A stretch of DNA of 61,442 nucleotides from Treponema sp. UBA4377 (GCA_002391235.1 DGRX01000013.1:1-61442), one strand, 5' to 3'; positions 41,964-49,651 are shown, counted from the stretch's first letter. The notes: generated by a model not told the origin, from the letters alone. Program-made: numbers and translations.

Positions 41964-42559
41964 TTTCTGGCCTCCATTACTTGGTCAATCACGCCGTATT
42001 CAAGCGCGTCTTTGGCCGACATGTAAAAGTCGCGCTCCATGTCCTTGGCGATTGTCTTTTCTGTCTGGCCGGTGGCTTTTGCCAAATACTGGATTGAAAG
42101 CTGCTTTAGTCGGATGATTTCCTTGGCCTGGATCGCGATGTCGCTTTCCTGTCCGCCAACGCCTCCGCGCGGCTGGTGGATCATGACTCGGCTTGACGGA
42201 AGCGCGATGCGCTTTCCCTTTGTTCCGCCGGCGAGCAAAATCGCCGCCATGCTGGCCGCCTGTCCCAAGCAAATCGTCTGGATGGGGCAGTGGACGTACT
42301 GCATAGTGTCGTAAATCGCAAGGCCGGCCGTGACAGAGCCGCCGGGAGAGTTGATGTACATGTTGATGTCTTTGTCGGGATTCTCCGATTCCAAGAAAAG
42401 AAGCTGGGCGACGACCAAGTCGGCCGTGGCGTCGTTGATCTCTCCGTCAACAAAAACGATTCGGTCCTTTAAAAGGCGCGAAAAGATATCGTAAGAGCGT
42501 TCCCCGTTTCCTGTTCTTTCTATTACATAGGGAACCAATGTGTTCATTTTTTCGTTCAT
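41960..42559 (-). CDS. clpP: ATP-dependent Clp protease proteolytic subunit ClpP
   Basis: 199 residues. The catalytic triad is visible: Ser in GQAASMAAILL, His in MIHQPRGGVGGQ, and Asp in the following helix region. It forms the barrel peptidase with ClpX. The start MNEKMNTL at 42559 is preferred because TATATT ends seven bases upstream; the MNTLVP codon at 42547 is the alternative. Confidence 0.96.
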   Translation of the reverse strand: MNEKMNTLVPYVIERTGNGERSYDIFSRLLKDRIVFVDGEINDATADLVVAQLLFLESENPDKDINMYINSPGGSVTAGLAIYDTMQYVHCPIQTICLGQAASMAAILLAGGTKGKRIALPSSRVMIHQPRGGVGGQESDIAIQAKEIIRLKQLSIQYLAKATGQTEKTIAKDMERDFYMSAKDALEYGVIDQVMEARK

Positions 42560-42565
42560 AATTAT

Positions 42566-42594
42566 AATATAGCGATTATTCCTCAAATCGTCTA
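42566..42594 (-). promoter_or_regulatory. Promoter of clpP (leaderless)
   Basis: Minus strand TAGACG, a 17-base spacer and TATATT, with the predicted start on the A of the ATG at 42559. An overlapping TATAAT gives an alternative start nearer MNTLVP. Confidence 0.5.
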
Positions 42595-42602
42595 GGCTTT
42601 GC

Positions 42603-42647
42603 AAAAAAAAGGCGGCAAAAAGGCAAAAAAGCCCCTTGCCGCGCCTT
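42603..42647 (-). terminator. Terminator after tig
   Basis: On the minus strand a stem built from GGCAAG/TTGCC and AAGGCG/CGCCTT with T6 loops ends in a run of eight T. It separates tig from clpP, so clpP probably relies on its own promoter plus read-through. Confidence 0.75.
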
Positions 42648-42666
42648 TTTTATCCTGTTTTTTGCC

Positions 42667-43986
42667 TTAGTTCTGCTTGAACAAGTCGGCAAATTCAATT
42701 TTGTCGCCCTTGGAAACCTTGACTTCCTTGTAGAGCTCGTCGTAAAGCTTTTGCTCCTTTACGTCGTCGATAAGGTATTCCTTTGAGCGGGGGTCTTCGT
42801 AATGCTTTTTGACTTCCTCAACAGTTGAGTTGCTTTGGTCGGCGATTTCCTTGTATTTGGCCTCGATTTCTTCGGGAGTGACGGAAATGTTGCGCTCGCG
42901 GATAAGCTCGTCAACGATGATGCGGCTTTTGAGCATTTTCTCAGAGTCGCCTGTCCACTGCTTTAGCATCTCTTCCTTTGACTGGCCAGAGGCGGCGATT
43001 AATTTTTCAAGCTGCTCGGGGCTTGTCTGGAACTGCTTGGCCATCATGTCCCAGCGGGCGTTGATTTCGGTGTCGATCATGCTCTGCGGAAGGTCAAAGG
43101 GGTTCTTTTCGATAAGCTGGGTGAGCAGGTCGTTGTTCTTGATTTCGCGGACGCGGCGGTCTGCGGCGCTCTTCATGTTGATTTCAAGGTCCTTTTTAAG
43201 GTCGTCCAAAGTCTTGAACTTTTCGCTTACGTCCTGGGCCAAGTCGTCGTCAAGCGCGGGAAGGTTTCTAATCTTTACGGCCTTGAGAGTGGCGCGGCCT
43301 TTTTTGTCCTTCTTTCCGACTTCCTTTGTCTCGCCTTTTTTCATTCCGACAACGTCGTCAGAAATCCCGTAGGCGTCCGCGTCGCCGATTGTAAAGACGT
43401 ATCCGTCGCGCTTTGTTCCGGCGACTTCGGCTCCGTCCTTGTCCAACTCAACGTAGTCTACTGTGACGATGTCTCCCTTTTGGGCGGCCTCGTCGTCGGC
43501 GCGGTCGGTGATTGTGGCGTTGCGCTCTTGGATGGCCTTAAGCTCGTTCTGCAATTCCTTGTCGCCGATGTTTACCTGCGGCTCCTTTACGTTGATTCCG
43601 CCAAAGTTCTTTACCGAAACCTTGGGGAAAACGTCGTACTTTACCGTGTAAGTCAAGTCCTTGTCCAAGTCCAGGGAAGGCGTTCCTTCCAAAACCGGCT
43701 GGGAGTAGGGAAGAGGCCTGTTGTCCTTTTCGGCGTCGTCCTGGAAAATCTCGTTCAAAGAGCTGTCGATGATTTCTCCCAAAGCGTCGGCCTTGAGCGC
43801 CTCGCCGTACTTCTTTTCCAATACGTTGGCGGGAACGTGGCCCTTGCGGAAGCCGGGAATCTGAATTTCCTTGGCGATTTTTGCCAAAGCGTCCTTGTAT
43901 GACTTGGCCACGTCGTCCTTTCCGATTGTGACTGTAAGCTTTACTGACGATTTTTCCTGCGGAGTGAATTCCTTCTTCAACTGCAT
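42667..43986 (-). CDS. tig: Trigger factor
   Basis: A 439-residue ribosome-associated chaperone. The N-terminal ribosome-binding loop lies in PGFRKGHVPANVLEKKYGE. A peptidyl-prolyl isomerase domain follows (about 160-240, KGDIVTVDYVELDKDG), then a helical C-terminal domain. The start MQLKKEFT at 43986 is preceded by GTGAGG, and the longer open frame would run through a terminator and tRNA. It heads the proteostasis cluster. Confidence 0.96.
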   Translation of the reverse strand: MQLKKEFTPQEKSSVKLTVTIGKDDVAKSYKDALAKIAKEIQIPGFRKGHVPANVLEKKYGEALKADALGEIIDSSLNEIFQDDAEKDNRPLPYSQPVLEGTPSLDLDKDLTYTVKYDVFPKVSVKNFGGINVKEPQVNIGDKELQNELKAIQERNATITDRADDEAAQKGDIVTVDYVELDKDGAEVAGTKRDGYVFTIGDADAYGISDDVVGMKKGETKEVGKKDKKGRATLKAVKIRNLPALDDDLAQDVSEKFKTLDDLKKDLEINMKSAADRRVREIKNNDLLTQLIEKNPFDLPQSMIDTEINARWDMMAKQFQTSPEQLEKLIAASGQSKEEMLKQWTGDSEKMLKSRIIVDELIRERNISVTPEEIEAKYKEIADQSNSTVEEVKKHYEDPRSKEYLIDDVKEQKLYDELYKEVKVSKGDKIEFADLFKQN

Positions 43987-44014
43987 TTTTTTCCTCACTA
44001 AAAAGAATTTTATG

Positions 44015-44048
44015 AAAAAAAAGCGGTCGGGAAAAGTTTCCAGACCGC
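44015..44048 (-). terminator. Terminator after the Leu-Gly-Gly tRNA operon
   Basis: Minus strand stem GCGGTC / GACCGC with an inner GGAAA / TTTCC extension, followed by eight T. Confidence 0.88.
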
Positions 44049-44059
44049 CAAATTTAAGA

Positions 44060-44130
44060 GCGGAAAACGGGAGTTGGACCCGCGACATCCACCTTGGCAA
44101 GGTGGCGCTCTACCACTGAGCTATTTCCGC
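44060..44130 (-). tRNA. tRNA-Gly (GCC), copy 2
   Basis: A 71-nt cloverleaf: acceptor GCGGAAA, D-loop AGCTCAGTGGTAGAGC, anticodon stem CCACC with loop TTGCCAA, and T-arm GGGTCCAACTCCC. It is identical to the copy at 44156. No CCA is encoded. Confidence 0.95.
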
Positions 44131-44155
44131 AAGGTTTTTGGCCTATAGGCCTAGA

Positions 44156-44226
44156 GCGGAAAACGGGAGTTGGACCCGCGACATCCACCTTGGCAAGGTG
44201 GCGCTCTACCACTGAGCTATTTCCGC
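44156..44226 (-). tRNA. tRNA-Gly (GCC), copy 1
   Basis: Same 71-nt sequence as 44060-44130, separated from it by 25 bp. The intergenic GCCTATAGGC palindrome (44141-44150) may help processing. Confidence 0.95.
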
Positions 44227-44230
44227 ATAT

Positions 44231-44309
44231 GCGAGAGGAGGGACTTGAACCCTCACGCCAAGGGCACTAGATCCTAAGTCTAGCGTGTCTGCCATTTCAC
44301 CACTCTCGC
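44231..44309 (-). tRNA. tRNA-Leu (TAG)
   Basis: 79 nt with acceptor GCGAGAG/CTCTCGC, anticodon stem CTAGA with loop CTTAGGA (anticodon TAG), a class-II variable arm GCCCTTGGC and T-arm GAGGGTTCAAGTCCCTC. It is first in the Leu-Gly-Gly transcript. Confidence 0.95.
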
Positions 44310-44343
44310 AGGCACTGGCATCACCGCAAGGCGATTTCAGATA

Positions 44344-44372
44344 ATATTATAGAAAAATCAAAAAAGTGTCAA
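44344..44372 (-). promoter_or_regulatory. Promoter of the Leu-Gly-Gly tRNA operon
   Basis: Minus strand TTGACA, a 17-base spacer and TAATAT, overlapping a TATAAT. It lies about 35 bases before the tRNA-Leu. Confidence 0.8.
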
Positions 44373-44411
44373 TAGGAATGCGCGAAAATAGCGGTTAAAA
44401 GCTTCAAAAAA

Positions 44412-44519
44412 AACGCTCTCGGGAGAATCGAACGGCCTTTCTTGCGGTTGCGTCTTTTTAAGCTTAACAGATAGCTTAACGCGCAAAGCAAGCGGCCGTC
44501 CGCCTTCTCCCTGCGCGTT
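44412..44519. repeat. Imperfect 108-bp palindrome between two tRNA operons
   Basis: Paired blocks from outside in: AACGC/GCGTT, GGGAGAA/TTCTCCC, ACGGCC/GGCCGT, CTTG/CAAG, TTGCG/CGCAA and a tip TTAAGCT/AGCTTAA. The AAAACGCTC start resembles the left end of family 1, but the core differs. The whole 44310-44557 interval holds no ORF that looks coding. Confidence 0.7.
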
Positions 44520-44557
44520 CTTAATTGGTTCTATCGATTTTTTTTCATTGTCTAAAT

Positions 44558-44590
44558 AAAAAAAAATCGCCTTCCGTTTGGAAGGCGATT
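44558..44590 (-). terminator. Terminator after the His-Arg-Lys tRNA operon
   Basis: Minus strand stem ATCGCCTTCC / GGAAGGCGAT with loop AAAC, followed by nine or more T. Confidence 0.92.
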
Positions 44591-44594
44591 GGGA

Positions 44595-44667
44595 TGAGCC
44601 ATGCCGGCTTCGAACCAGCGACCCACAGATTAAGAGTCTGTTGCTCTACCAGCTGAGCTAATGGCCC
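44595..44667 (-). tRNA. tRNA-Lys (CTT)
   Basis: 73 nt with acceptor GGGCCAT/ATGGCTC, anticodon stem ACAGA with loop CTCTTAA, and T-arm GCTGGTTCGAAGCCGGC. The 3' CCA is not encoded. Confidence 0.95.
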
Positions 44668-44679
44668 GTAAAAATAACT

Positions 44680-44753
44680 TGCGTCCGACAGGATTCGAAC
44701 CTGCTACCACCGGATTCGAAGTCCGGGACTCTATCCAGATGAGCTACGGACGC
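44680..44753 (-). tRNA. tRNA-Arg (TCG)
   Basis: 74 nt with acceptor GCGTCCG/CGGACGC, anticodon stem CCGGA with loop CTTCGAA (TCG), and T-arm CAGGTTCGAATCCTG. Confidence 0.93.
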
Positions 44754-44782
44754 TTACCCGGCGACAACGTTTCCTGTGGATT

Positions 44783-44856
44783 GGGTGCCTGGTGGGGATC
44801 GAACCCACGACAACCAGATCCACAATCTGGCGCTCTACCGCTGAACTACAGGCACC
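44783..44856 (-). tRNA. tRNA-His (GTG)
   Basis: 74 nt with acceptor GGTGCCT/AGGCACC, anticodon stem CCAGA with loop TTGTGGA, and discriminator C. The G at position -1 is not encoded (T in the DNA), so it would be added after transcription. It is first gene of the His-Arg-Lys transcript. Confidence 0.94.
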
Positions 44857-44872
44857 AAGTTATCGACGTGAA

Positions 44873-44905
44873 ATTATATTATCAAATTTCGCGCGTTTTT
44901 GTCAA
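44873..44905 (-). promoter_or_regulatory. Promoter of the His-Arg-Lys tRNA operon
   Basis: Minus strand TTGACA with TAATAT at an 18-base spacing, overlapping TATAAT, about 20 bases before the tRNA-His. Confidence 0.8.
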
Positions 44906-44994
44906 TAGGTCGGCGCCTTTTTTTTGAATTTTTTTGAAAATGCCGGCGGCCAATGGAACGCGTTTGGCTTTCGAAAGCGCGGGCGTTTTTTTCC

Positions 44995-45021
44995 TAAACT
45001 TTATTTCTAAAATTCCGAAAT
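44995..45021 (+). promoter_or_regulatory. Candidate sigma-28 flagellar promoter
   Basis: TAAA (44995-44998), exactly 15 bases, then TCCGAAAT (45014-45021), compared with the TAAA-N15-GCCGATAA consensus. It lies 44 bases before the flgN-like start. Confidence 0.5.
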
Positions 45022-45064
45022 TCATAGGGAATAGCCGCGTCTGGCGGCGATGACGGAGGTCTTT

Positions 45065-45490
45065 ATGGCAAAAAAAGTTCAGGTTATGGAAATTTTGGAA
45101 AAGGAGAACGACACTCTCGACAGATTGTTGGACTGCCAGTCAAGCGTCCACATCGCGGTAAAGACCCGCAATTGGATCGGCCTTGAAGAAGACATGGAAA
45201 AAATCCGCCAGCTTTCGTTGGAATTTTCCGCCTTGGAGGAGGAGCGCGAAAAGATTTGCGATTCCGAAATCAGCGGCGAGGAAAAGGCCATGATGCTCAG
45301 GCTTCACGCCAAGCTTCTCAAGTCAAAGATCGAAAACCAGATTTTGAACAAATACATAGAGACAAGCCGCTCTTTTGTTCAGGGCATTTTGGAGAACGCC
45401 GTTCCCCAGCGCCGAAACATCGTCTACTCGCGAAACGGAAAGGTTCTTAAGCGCGAGCCCGAAAGCGTTGTCTTGAATCGAATATTCTAG
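45065..45490 (+). CDS. flgN: FlgN-like flagellar export chaperone
   Basis: 141 residues, almost entirely helical and charged, the expected size and position for FlgN, the chaperone of the hook-filament junction proteins FlgK and FlgL. Sequence similarity of FlgN proteins is low, so the call rests mainly on being directly upstream of flgK. The start MAKKVQVM has GGAGG upstream; an earlier in-frame ATG at 45050 lacks one. The stop codon TAG is the first triplet of an intercistronic repeat. Confidence 0.75.
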   Translation: MAKKVQVMEILEKENDTLDRLLDCQSSVHIAVKTRNWIGLEEDMEKIRQLSLEFSALEEEREKICDSEISGEEKAMMLRLHAKLLKSKIENQILNKYIETSRSFVQGILENAVPQRRNIVYSRNGKVLKREPESVVLNRIF

Positions 45491-45602
45491 CGGCAAGAAA
45501 ATTAGGGGGCCAGCGGCAAGATAAATTGCAGGCAAACCTAAAAATGAAGGATTGCCGCATAAGCGGCAACAAACGCGTTCGCAACGCTCGCGCGTTCAGC
45601 CG
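45488..45602 (+). repeat. Intercistronic repeat family 2, copy C (flgN / flgK)
   Basis: It begins with the flgN stop as TAGCGGCAAG, has a second start CAGCGGCAAGATAAA at 45511, then GGCAAACC and ATTGCCGCATAAGCGGCAAC. The terminal hairpin is AACGCG / CGCGTT with a CGG/CCG base, just before the flgK ribosome site. Confidence 0.85.
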
Positions 45603-45623
45603 TATGGCAAGGAGAAACATAGT

Positions 45624-47513
45624 ATGTCAACATTTGCAGGAATAGAAATCGGAAAGCGCAGCCTTAACGCGCACCAAAGTTCAATCACGACGGCAGGCCA
45701 CAACATCACCAACGCCAACACCGAAGGCTACTCGCGCCAGCGCGTCCAGCTAAAGTCCTTTGACCCCATCTACAGGCCCGACCTCAGCCGCGCCGAAGTC
45801 CCCGGTCAAATCGGACAGGGAATGGAAGCGGAGTCGATCACCCGCGTGCGCGACGAGATGCTTGACCTTCGCATCGTGGCGCAAAGCAACGAGGAGTCTT
45901 ACTGGGACACAAGAAGCAAGTACTACACGATGCTTGAGCAAGTCTACAACGAGCCGGACGACGTTTCCGTCCGCACGACAATGGACAAGTTTTGGGAGTC
46001 TTGGCAGGAACTTAGCTTGAATCCAGAAAGCCAGGCCCACCGCGAGGCCGTCGTCTCCCGCGGACAGTCGCTCGTAAACTCAATCCAAAACCGCGACAAG
46101 GCCTTGACTGGAATCGGAAACCTTTTGAACAGCGACATCGAGTCAAACGTCGAGCAGCTTAACGACATCGCAAACCAAATCGCCGCCCTCTCAACCGAAA
46201 TCGTGCGCTCAAAGGCGATGGGCGACAATCCCAACGACTTGCTTGACAGGCGCGACGCGCTTGTCGAAAAGCTTTCAAAAATCGCAAACATCACAAGCGA
46301 CCAGCGCGACTCTGACGAATTTATGGTCCACATTGACGGCCACATTTTGGTCCAGGGCGGAATCGCCAGGAACTTTGACGTTGAGTCAGTCGTTGACAAT
46401 TACGGATACTCGCGCGTCGTATGGGCCGACACAAGGAACGAGGCCGTCGTTAAGGGCGGCTCTTTGGGCGCCTTGATAGAATTGCGCGACGTTGACGTTA
46501 GGAACGAAATCCAGTCGTTGAACACGATGACGATGAACTTTACAGACTTGGTCAACGACGTTCACAGAAACGCCGTCGGCGCCAACAAGACGACCGGCCT
46601 TGACTTTTTTACAAGCCGCCCCTTTGTCGAAAACACTAACGGAAACTACGACTCAGACGGAGACGGCGTTGAGGACAAGACTTACGCCTTCCGCTTTACG
46701 GGAACCAACGCGCTTGACGCTCAGGAGCAAATCGGAATCGAAGGCGTGATGACTTTGGCCGGACACACAGGAACGATCCAAGTGGCCTATTATCCGACCG
46801 ACCGCGTCGAAGACGTTGTCAACCGCATAAACGACTCTAACGGCGAAGTCAAGGCCTACCTTGACCGCAACAACAACTTGGTCCTTAAGGCCACGACAAG
46901 CCAGGCGATAGAAAACCCGGACTTTGTCATCCGCCACGTTGAAGACTCTGGCCGTTTTTTGGCCGGCTACGCGGGAATCCTTGCCGGAAGCGGAGCGGAA
47001 AACGCCTACGACTGGAACGCGGCCGATGCTGTCAACGCGCTTAAGGGCGCCGACGGAAACGGAAGCCGCGCGCAGTTCGCCGTGGCTCCCTACACAAATC
47101 CGTCAACTTACATTGAAATCAACGGCGTTATCAAAAACGACGTTATGAACGTCGCTTCGGCCTACGCAGCCCGCGACGGCCGCGCGATGAGCGGTGACGG
47201 AAACGCCGCCGCCGAGATCGCTTCGATCCGCAACACAAAGGTCATGATCGGCCGCGAGCGGACTCTTGACGACTACTTTGCCGACAGCGTGACCAACGTG
47301 GGCCTTATGGGCGAGCAGGCTGAGACAAACCTTATGAGCCAGCATGCGATTATGGACGACCTTCGCGGCCTTCGCGACTCCATCAGCGGAGTCAACATCG
47401 ACGAGGAGCTTGCCGACATAATGAAGTTCCAGCACGGCTACAACGCCGCGGCCAAGTTCGTTACGGTAATCGACGAGATGATAGACACGGTGATTAATAG
47501 GTTAGGTGTTTAA
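45624..47513 (+). CDS. flgK: Flagellar hook-associated protein 1
   Basis: A 629-residue hook-filament junction protein. The N-terminal motif LNAHQSSITTAGHNITNANTEGYSRQ is the common rod/hook helix, and the C-terminal helical region (DIMKFQHGYNAAAKFVTVIDEM) pairs with it in the axial structure. The variable middle lies exposed. In spirochetes the filament is periplasmic. AAGGAG precedes the ATG at 45624. The next gene is flgL, after a truncated repeat. Confidence 0.95.
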   Translation: MSTFAGIEIGKRSLNAHQSSITTAGHNITNANTEGYSRQRVQLKSFDPIYRPDLSRAEVPGQIGQGMEAESITRVRDEMLDLRIVAQSNEESYWDTRSKYYTMLEQVYNEPDDVSVRTTMDKFWESWQELSLNPESQAHREAVVSRGQSLVNSIQNRDKALTGIGNLLNSDIESNVEQLNDIANQIAALSTEIVRSKAMGDNPNDLLDRRDALVEKLSKIANITSDQRDSDEFMVHIDGHILVQGGIARNFDVESVVDNYGYSRVVWADTRNEAVVKGGSLGALIELRDVDVRNEIQSLNTMTMNFTDLVNDVHRNAVGANKTTGLDFFTSRPFVENTNGNYDSDGDGVEDKTYAFRFTGTNALDAQEQIGIEGVMTLAGHTGTIQVAYYPTDRVEDVVNRINDSNGEVKAYLDRNNNLVLKATTSQAIENPDFVIRHVEDSGRFLAGYAGILAGSGAENAYDWNAADAVNALKGADGNGSRAQFAVAPYTNPSTYIEINGVIKNDVMNVASAYAARDGRAMSGDGNAAAEIASIRNTKVMIGRERTLDDYFADSVTNVGLMGEQAETNLMSQHAIMDDLRGLRDSISGVNIDEELADIMKFQHGYNAAAKFVTVIDEMIDTVINRLGV

Positions 47514-47517
47514 GGGG

Positions 47518-47560
47518 TAGCGGCAAGATAAACGGTTGCAAGCCCAAGAAGCGGCCGCTT
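47518..47560 (+). repeat. Intercistronic repeat family 2, truncated copy D (flgK / flgL)
   Basis: It starts four bases after the flgK stop: TAGCGGCAAGATAAACGG and GCAAGCCC match copies B and C. The ATTGCCGC core is replaced by the palindrome AAGCGGCCGCTT. Confidence 0.6.
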
Positions 47561-47592
47561 TTTGGTAAACCAAGACTTTTAAGGAGCGCGAT

Positions 47593-48837
47593 ATGAGAAG
47601 AATCAGTTCGGGAATGAATGACACGGACGTGCAGTCCAGGTTGAGAATACAGGAATACAAGCTTAACAAGGCCAACAACCAGTTGGGAAGCCAGAGGCGC
47701 ATCCAGGAATTGCGCGACGACCCGATAGCCGCCGGCCACTTGGTCCGCTACCAGTCGTTCGCGGGCCGCGTAAAGCAGTTTGAGGAAAACGCGCAGACGC
47801 TCACCGAACGCTTTACCGTGCGCGAAGGCTACATGAACGACTCTTTGCAAATCATGCAGCGCGTGCGCGAGCTTGCGGTCCAGGGCGCTCACGGCACTTA
47901 CACCAAGGACGATTTGCAAAACATGGCCGGCGAGGTTGACCAGCTTTTGCGCCAAATGATCCAAAACGCCAACGCCGTCGACCAAGACGGAAACTCTCTT
48001 TTTGCCGGAACCAACACAAAGGTCACGGCCTTTGAAGTCGAGATGGGAAACGTCGAAGGCTCGGGCGTTCCGATGATTCAGGAAGTCATTTACAACGGAA
48101 ACGTCGCCTCCAACAACGTCGAGGTTGACGAAGGCCAGTATTTGGAAGTCAACAATTCCGGAAACAGGACTTTCTGGGCCGACAAGCAGACTTTGACAAG
48201 CGGCCGCGACACGACAAACTGGGTGGCGCAAAACGACTCGCTCATTTCCGTTGACGGAAAGGAAATCCAAGTTTCGGCCGGCGACAACATTTACGCCGTC
48301 ATCGCAAAAATCAACAATTCCGACGCTGCCGTAAAGGCGTCGCTTGACCCGATAACCCGCGGCCTTCACTTGCAGACAACCGACGCCCGCCAGCTTTGGC
48401 TTAAGGACGAGGAGGGCAGCGTCCTCACCGACCTTGGCGTAATAAGCGGAACGGAACAGAGGCCGCCCTACAACTACGCCACGGGAACCCGCGTCTCGGG
48501 CGGAAGCATGTTCGATAGCGTGATCGCTTTGCGAAACGCGATGCTAAAGGGCGACCAAGAGGCGATCGGAAGCCGCGTTTTGGGAAGCCTTGACGCGGGC
48601 CTTGGAAACCTTGTGACTCGCATCGCCGAAAACGGTTCCAGCTATGAAAGGGCCTCTCTCAACGTGACCCGAAATTCCCAAACCGCGCTCAACGTGACGC
48701 AGATGATAGCGACCGAGGGAGACCTTGACTTCACCAAGGCCGTCACCGACATGAAGATGATGGACTACGTTCACCAAGCCTCGCTTAGCGTCGCCGGAAA
48801 AATGTACTCAAGCAGCCTTTTGAATTACATGAGATAA
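47593..48837 (+). CDS. flgL: Flagellar hook-associated protein 3
   Basis: A 414-residue flagellin-like junction protein that connects FlgK to the filament. N-terminal helices begin MRRISSGMNDTDVQSRLRIQ, with the flagellin-type EGYMNDSLQIMQRVRELAVQ region. The C-terminal helix FTKAVTDMKMMDYVHQASL closes the axial bundle. AAGGAG lies before the ATG. fliW follows after 17 bases. Confidence 0.94.
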   Translation: MRRISSGMNDTDVQSRLRIQEYKLNKANNQLGSQRRIQELRDDPIAAGHLVRYQSFAGRVKQFEENAQTLTERFTVREGYMNDSLQIMQRVRELAVQGAHGTYTKDDLQNMAGEVDQLLRQMIQNANAVDQDGNSLFAGTNTKVTAFEVEMGNVEGSGVPMIQEVIYNGNVASNNVEVDEGQYLEVNNSGNRTFWADKQTLTSGRDTTNWVAQNDSLISVDGKEIQVSAGDNIYAVIAKINNSDAAVKASLDPITRGLHLQTTDARQLWLKDEEGSVLTDLGVISGTEQRPPYNYATGTRVSGGSMFDSVIALRNAMLKGDQEAIGSRVLGSLDAGLGNLVTRIAENGSSYERASLNVTRNSQTALNVTQMIATEGDLDFTKAVTDMKMMDYVHQASLSVAGKMYSSSLLNYMR

Positions 48838-48854
48838 TTTAGGAGTTTTTTAAC

Positions 48855-49307
48855 ATGGATGTCAAAACTAAAATCGGAACGACAGTTCAAGTCCAGGACA
48901 AGGATATTTTGGAAATTCCCGAAGGCCTTTTTGGATTTGAGGAATACAAAAAATACGCGATATACGAAAGCGAATACGCGCCCTTTATGTGGATGCAGTC
49001 GATGGAAGAGTCCAGCCTGGCCTTTTTGATCGTCGACCCCTTTTTGGTCGCGGACGACTACGAGCTTGACGTTGACGACAAAGCCTTGGCCAAGATTGGA
49101 ATCACCAATCCAACCGACGTTTGCGTTATGGCGATTGTCACGATTCCTGCCGGCGGAACGCCTGTCACCGCCAACTTGCAAGGCCCTCTCGTCATAAACA
49201 GAACGAACAACAAGTGCATGCAAGTCATCTTGGGAAGCTCCAAGTGGACCACAAAGCATGACATAATGAAGGCGCTCAAGGCGAAAGACGCGCGGGGAGA
49301 CGCTTAA
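48855..49307 (+). CDS. fliW: Flagellar assembly factor FliW
   Basis: 150 residues with the FliW pattern IPEGLFGFEEYKKYAI near the start, LAFLIVDPFLV, and CVMAIVTIPAGG. FliW binds flagellin and, when free, allosterically blocks CsrA, so flagellin synthesis follows export. AGGAG lies upstream. The stop overlaps the csrA start (TAATG). Confidence 0.95.
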   Translation: MDVKTKIGTTVQVQDKDILEIPEGLFGFEEYKKYAIYESEYAPFMWMQSMEESSLAFLIVDPFLVADDYELDVDDKALAKIGITNPTDVCVMAIVTIPAGGTPVTANLQGPLVINRTNNKCMQVILGSSKWTTKHDIMKALKAKDARGDA

Positions 49308-49537
49308 TGCTAATCCTTTCAAGAAAAACCGACGAAAAAATCAAGATTGGCGAGGACATCACCCTTACCATAATCGAAATTCGCGGCGACCAAGTCAAAA
49401 TCGGAGTCGAGGCTCCCAAAAACGTGAAAGTTTTTAGGCAGGAAGTTTTCAACGCGATCAAGAACGAAAACAAGTCCGCGGCCGAAATCCCCAACGTTTC
49501 GGGCATCGACGCGATCACAAAGCTTCTAAAAAAGTAG
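49307..49537 (+). CDS. csrA: Carbon storage regulator CsrA
   Basis: A 76-residue mRNA-binding regulator. The RNA-binding strand MLILSRKTDEKIKIGEDITL and the GVEAPKNVKVFRQEV region are typical. It would repress flagellin translation by covering the ribosome site, and its activity would be set by FliW from the overlapping gene. The last gene of the flagellar operon, it is followed by three hairpins. Confidence 0.97.
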   Translation: MLILSRKTDEKIKIGEDITLTIIEIRGDQVKIGVEAPKNVKVFRQEVFNAIKNENKSAAEIPNVSGIDAITKLLKK

Positions 49538-49584
49538 GATTGGCCAAGGCACGCTCCGCTTAAAGCCTTGACACAATCCTTTTT
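49537..49584 (+). terminator. Terminator 1 after csrA
   Basis: Stem GGATTG/CAATCC with inner CAAGGC/GCCTTG, followed by five T. Confidence 0.8.
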
Positions 49585-49612
49585 CGGCGCGAACAATATT
49601 TTCGCGCCGAAA
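49582..49612. terminator. Hairpin 2 after csrA
   Basis: Perfect 12-bp stem TTTCGGCGCGAA / TTCGCGCCGAAA. The same inner stem occurs in the tyrS terminator at 23078. There is no T-run. Confidence 0.7.
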
Positions 49613-49629
49613 TGAGCCTGCCCGCAAAG

Positions 49630-49651
49630 CCCGCCATTCGGCGGGTTTTTT
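49630..49651 (+). terminator. Terminator 3 after csrA
   Basis: Stem CCCGCC / GGCGGG with loop ATTC, then six T and a longer T-rich tract. Confidence 0.88.

Noticed and set aside
43987..44100. N-terminal extension of trigger factor
   Set aside because: It passes through a tRNA-Gly and its terminator.
45711..48300. Long minus-strand frames opposite flgK and flgL (for example 47494-48369)
   Set aside because: They are shadows of biased codon use on the coding strand, with low-complexity Val/Asp/His-rich translations and no start signals.
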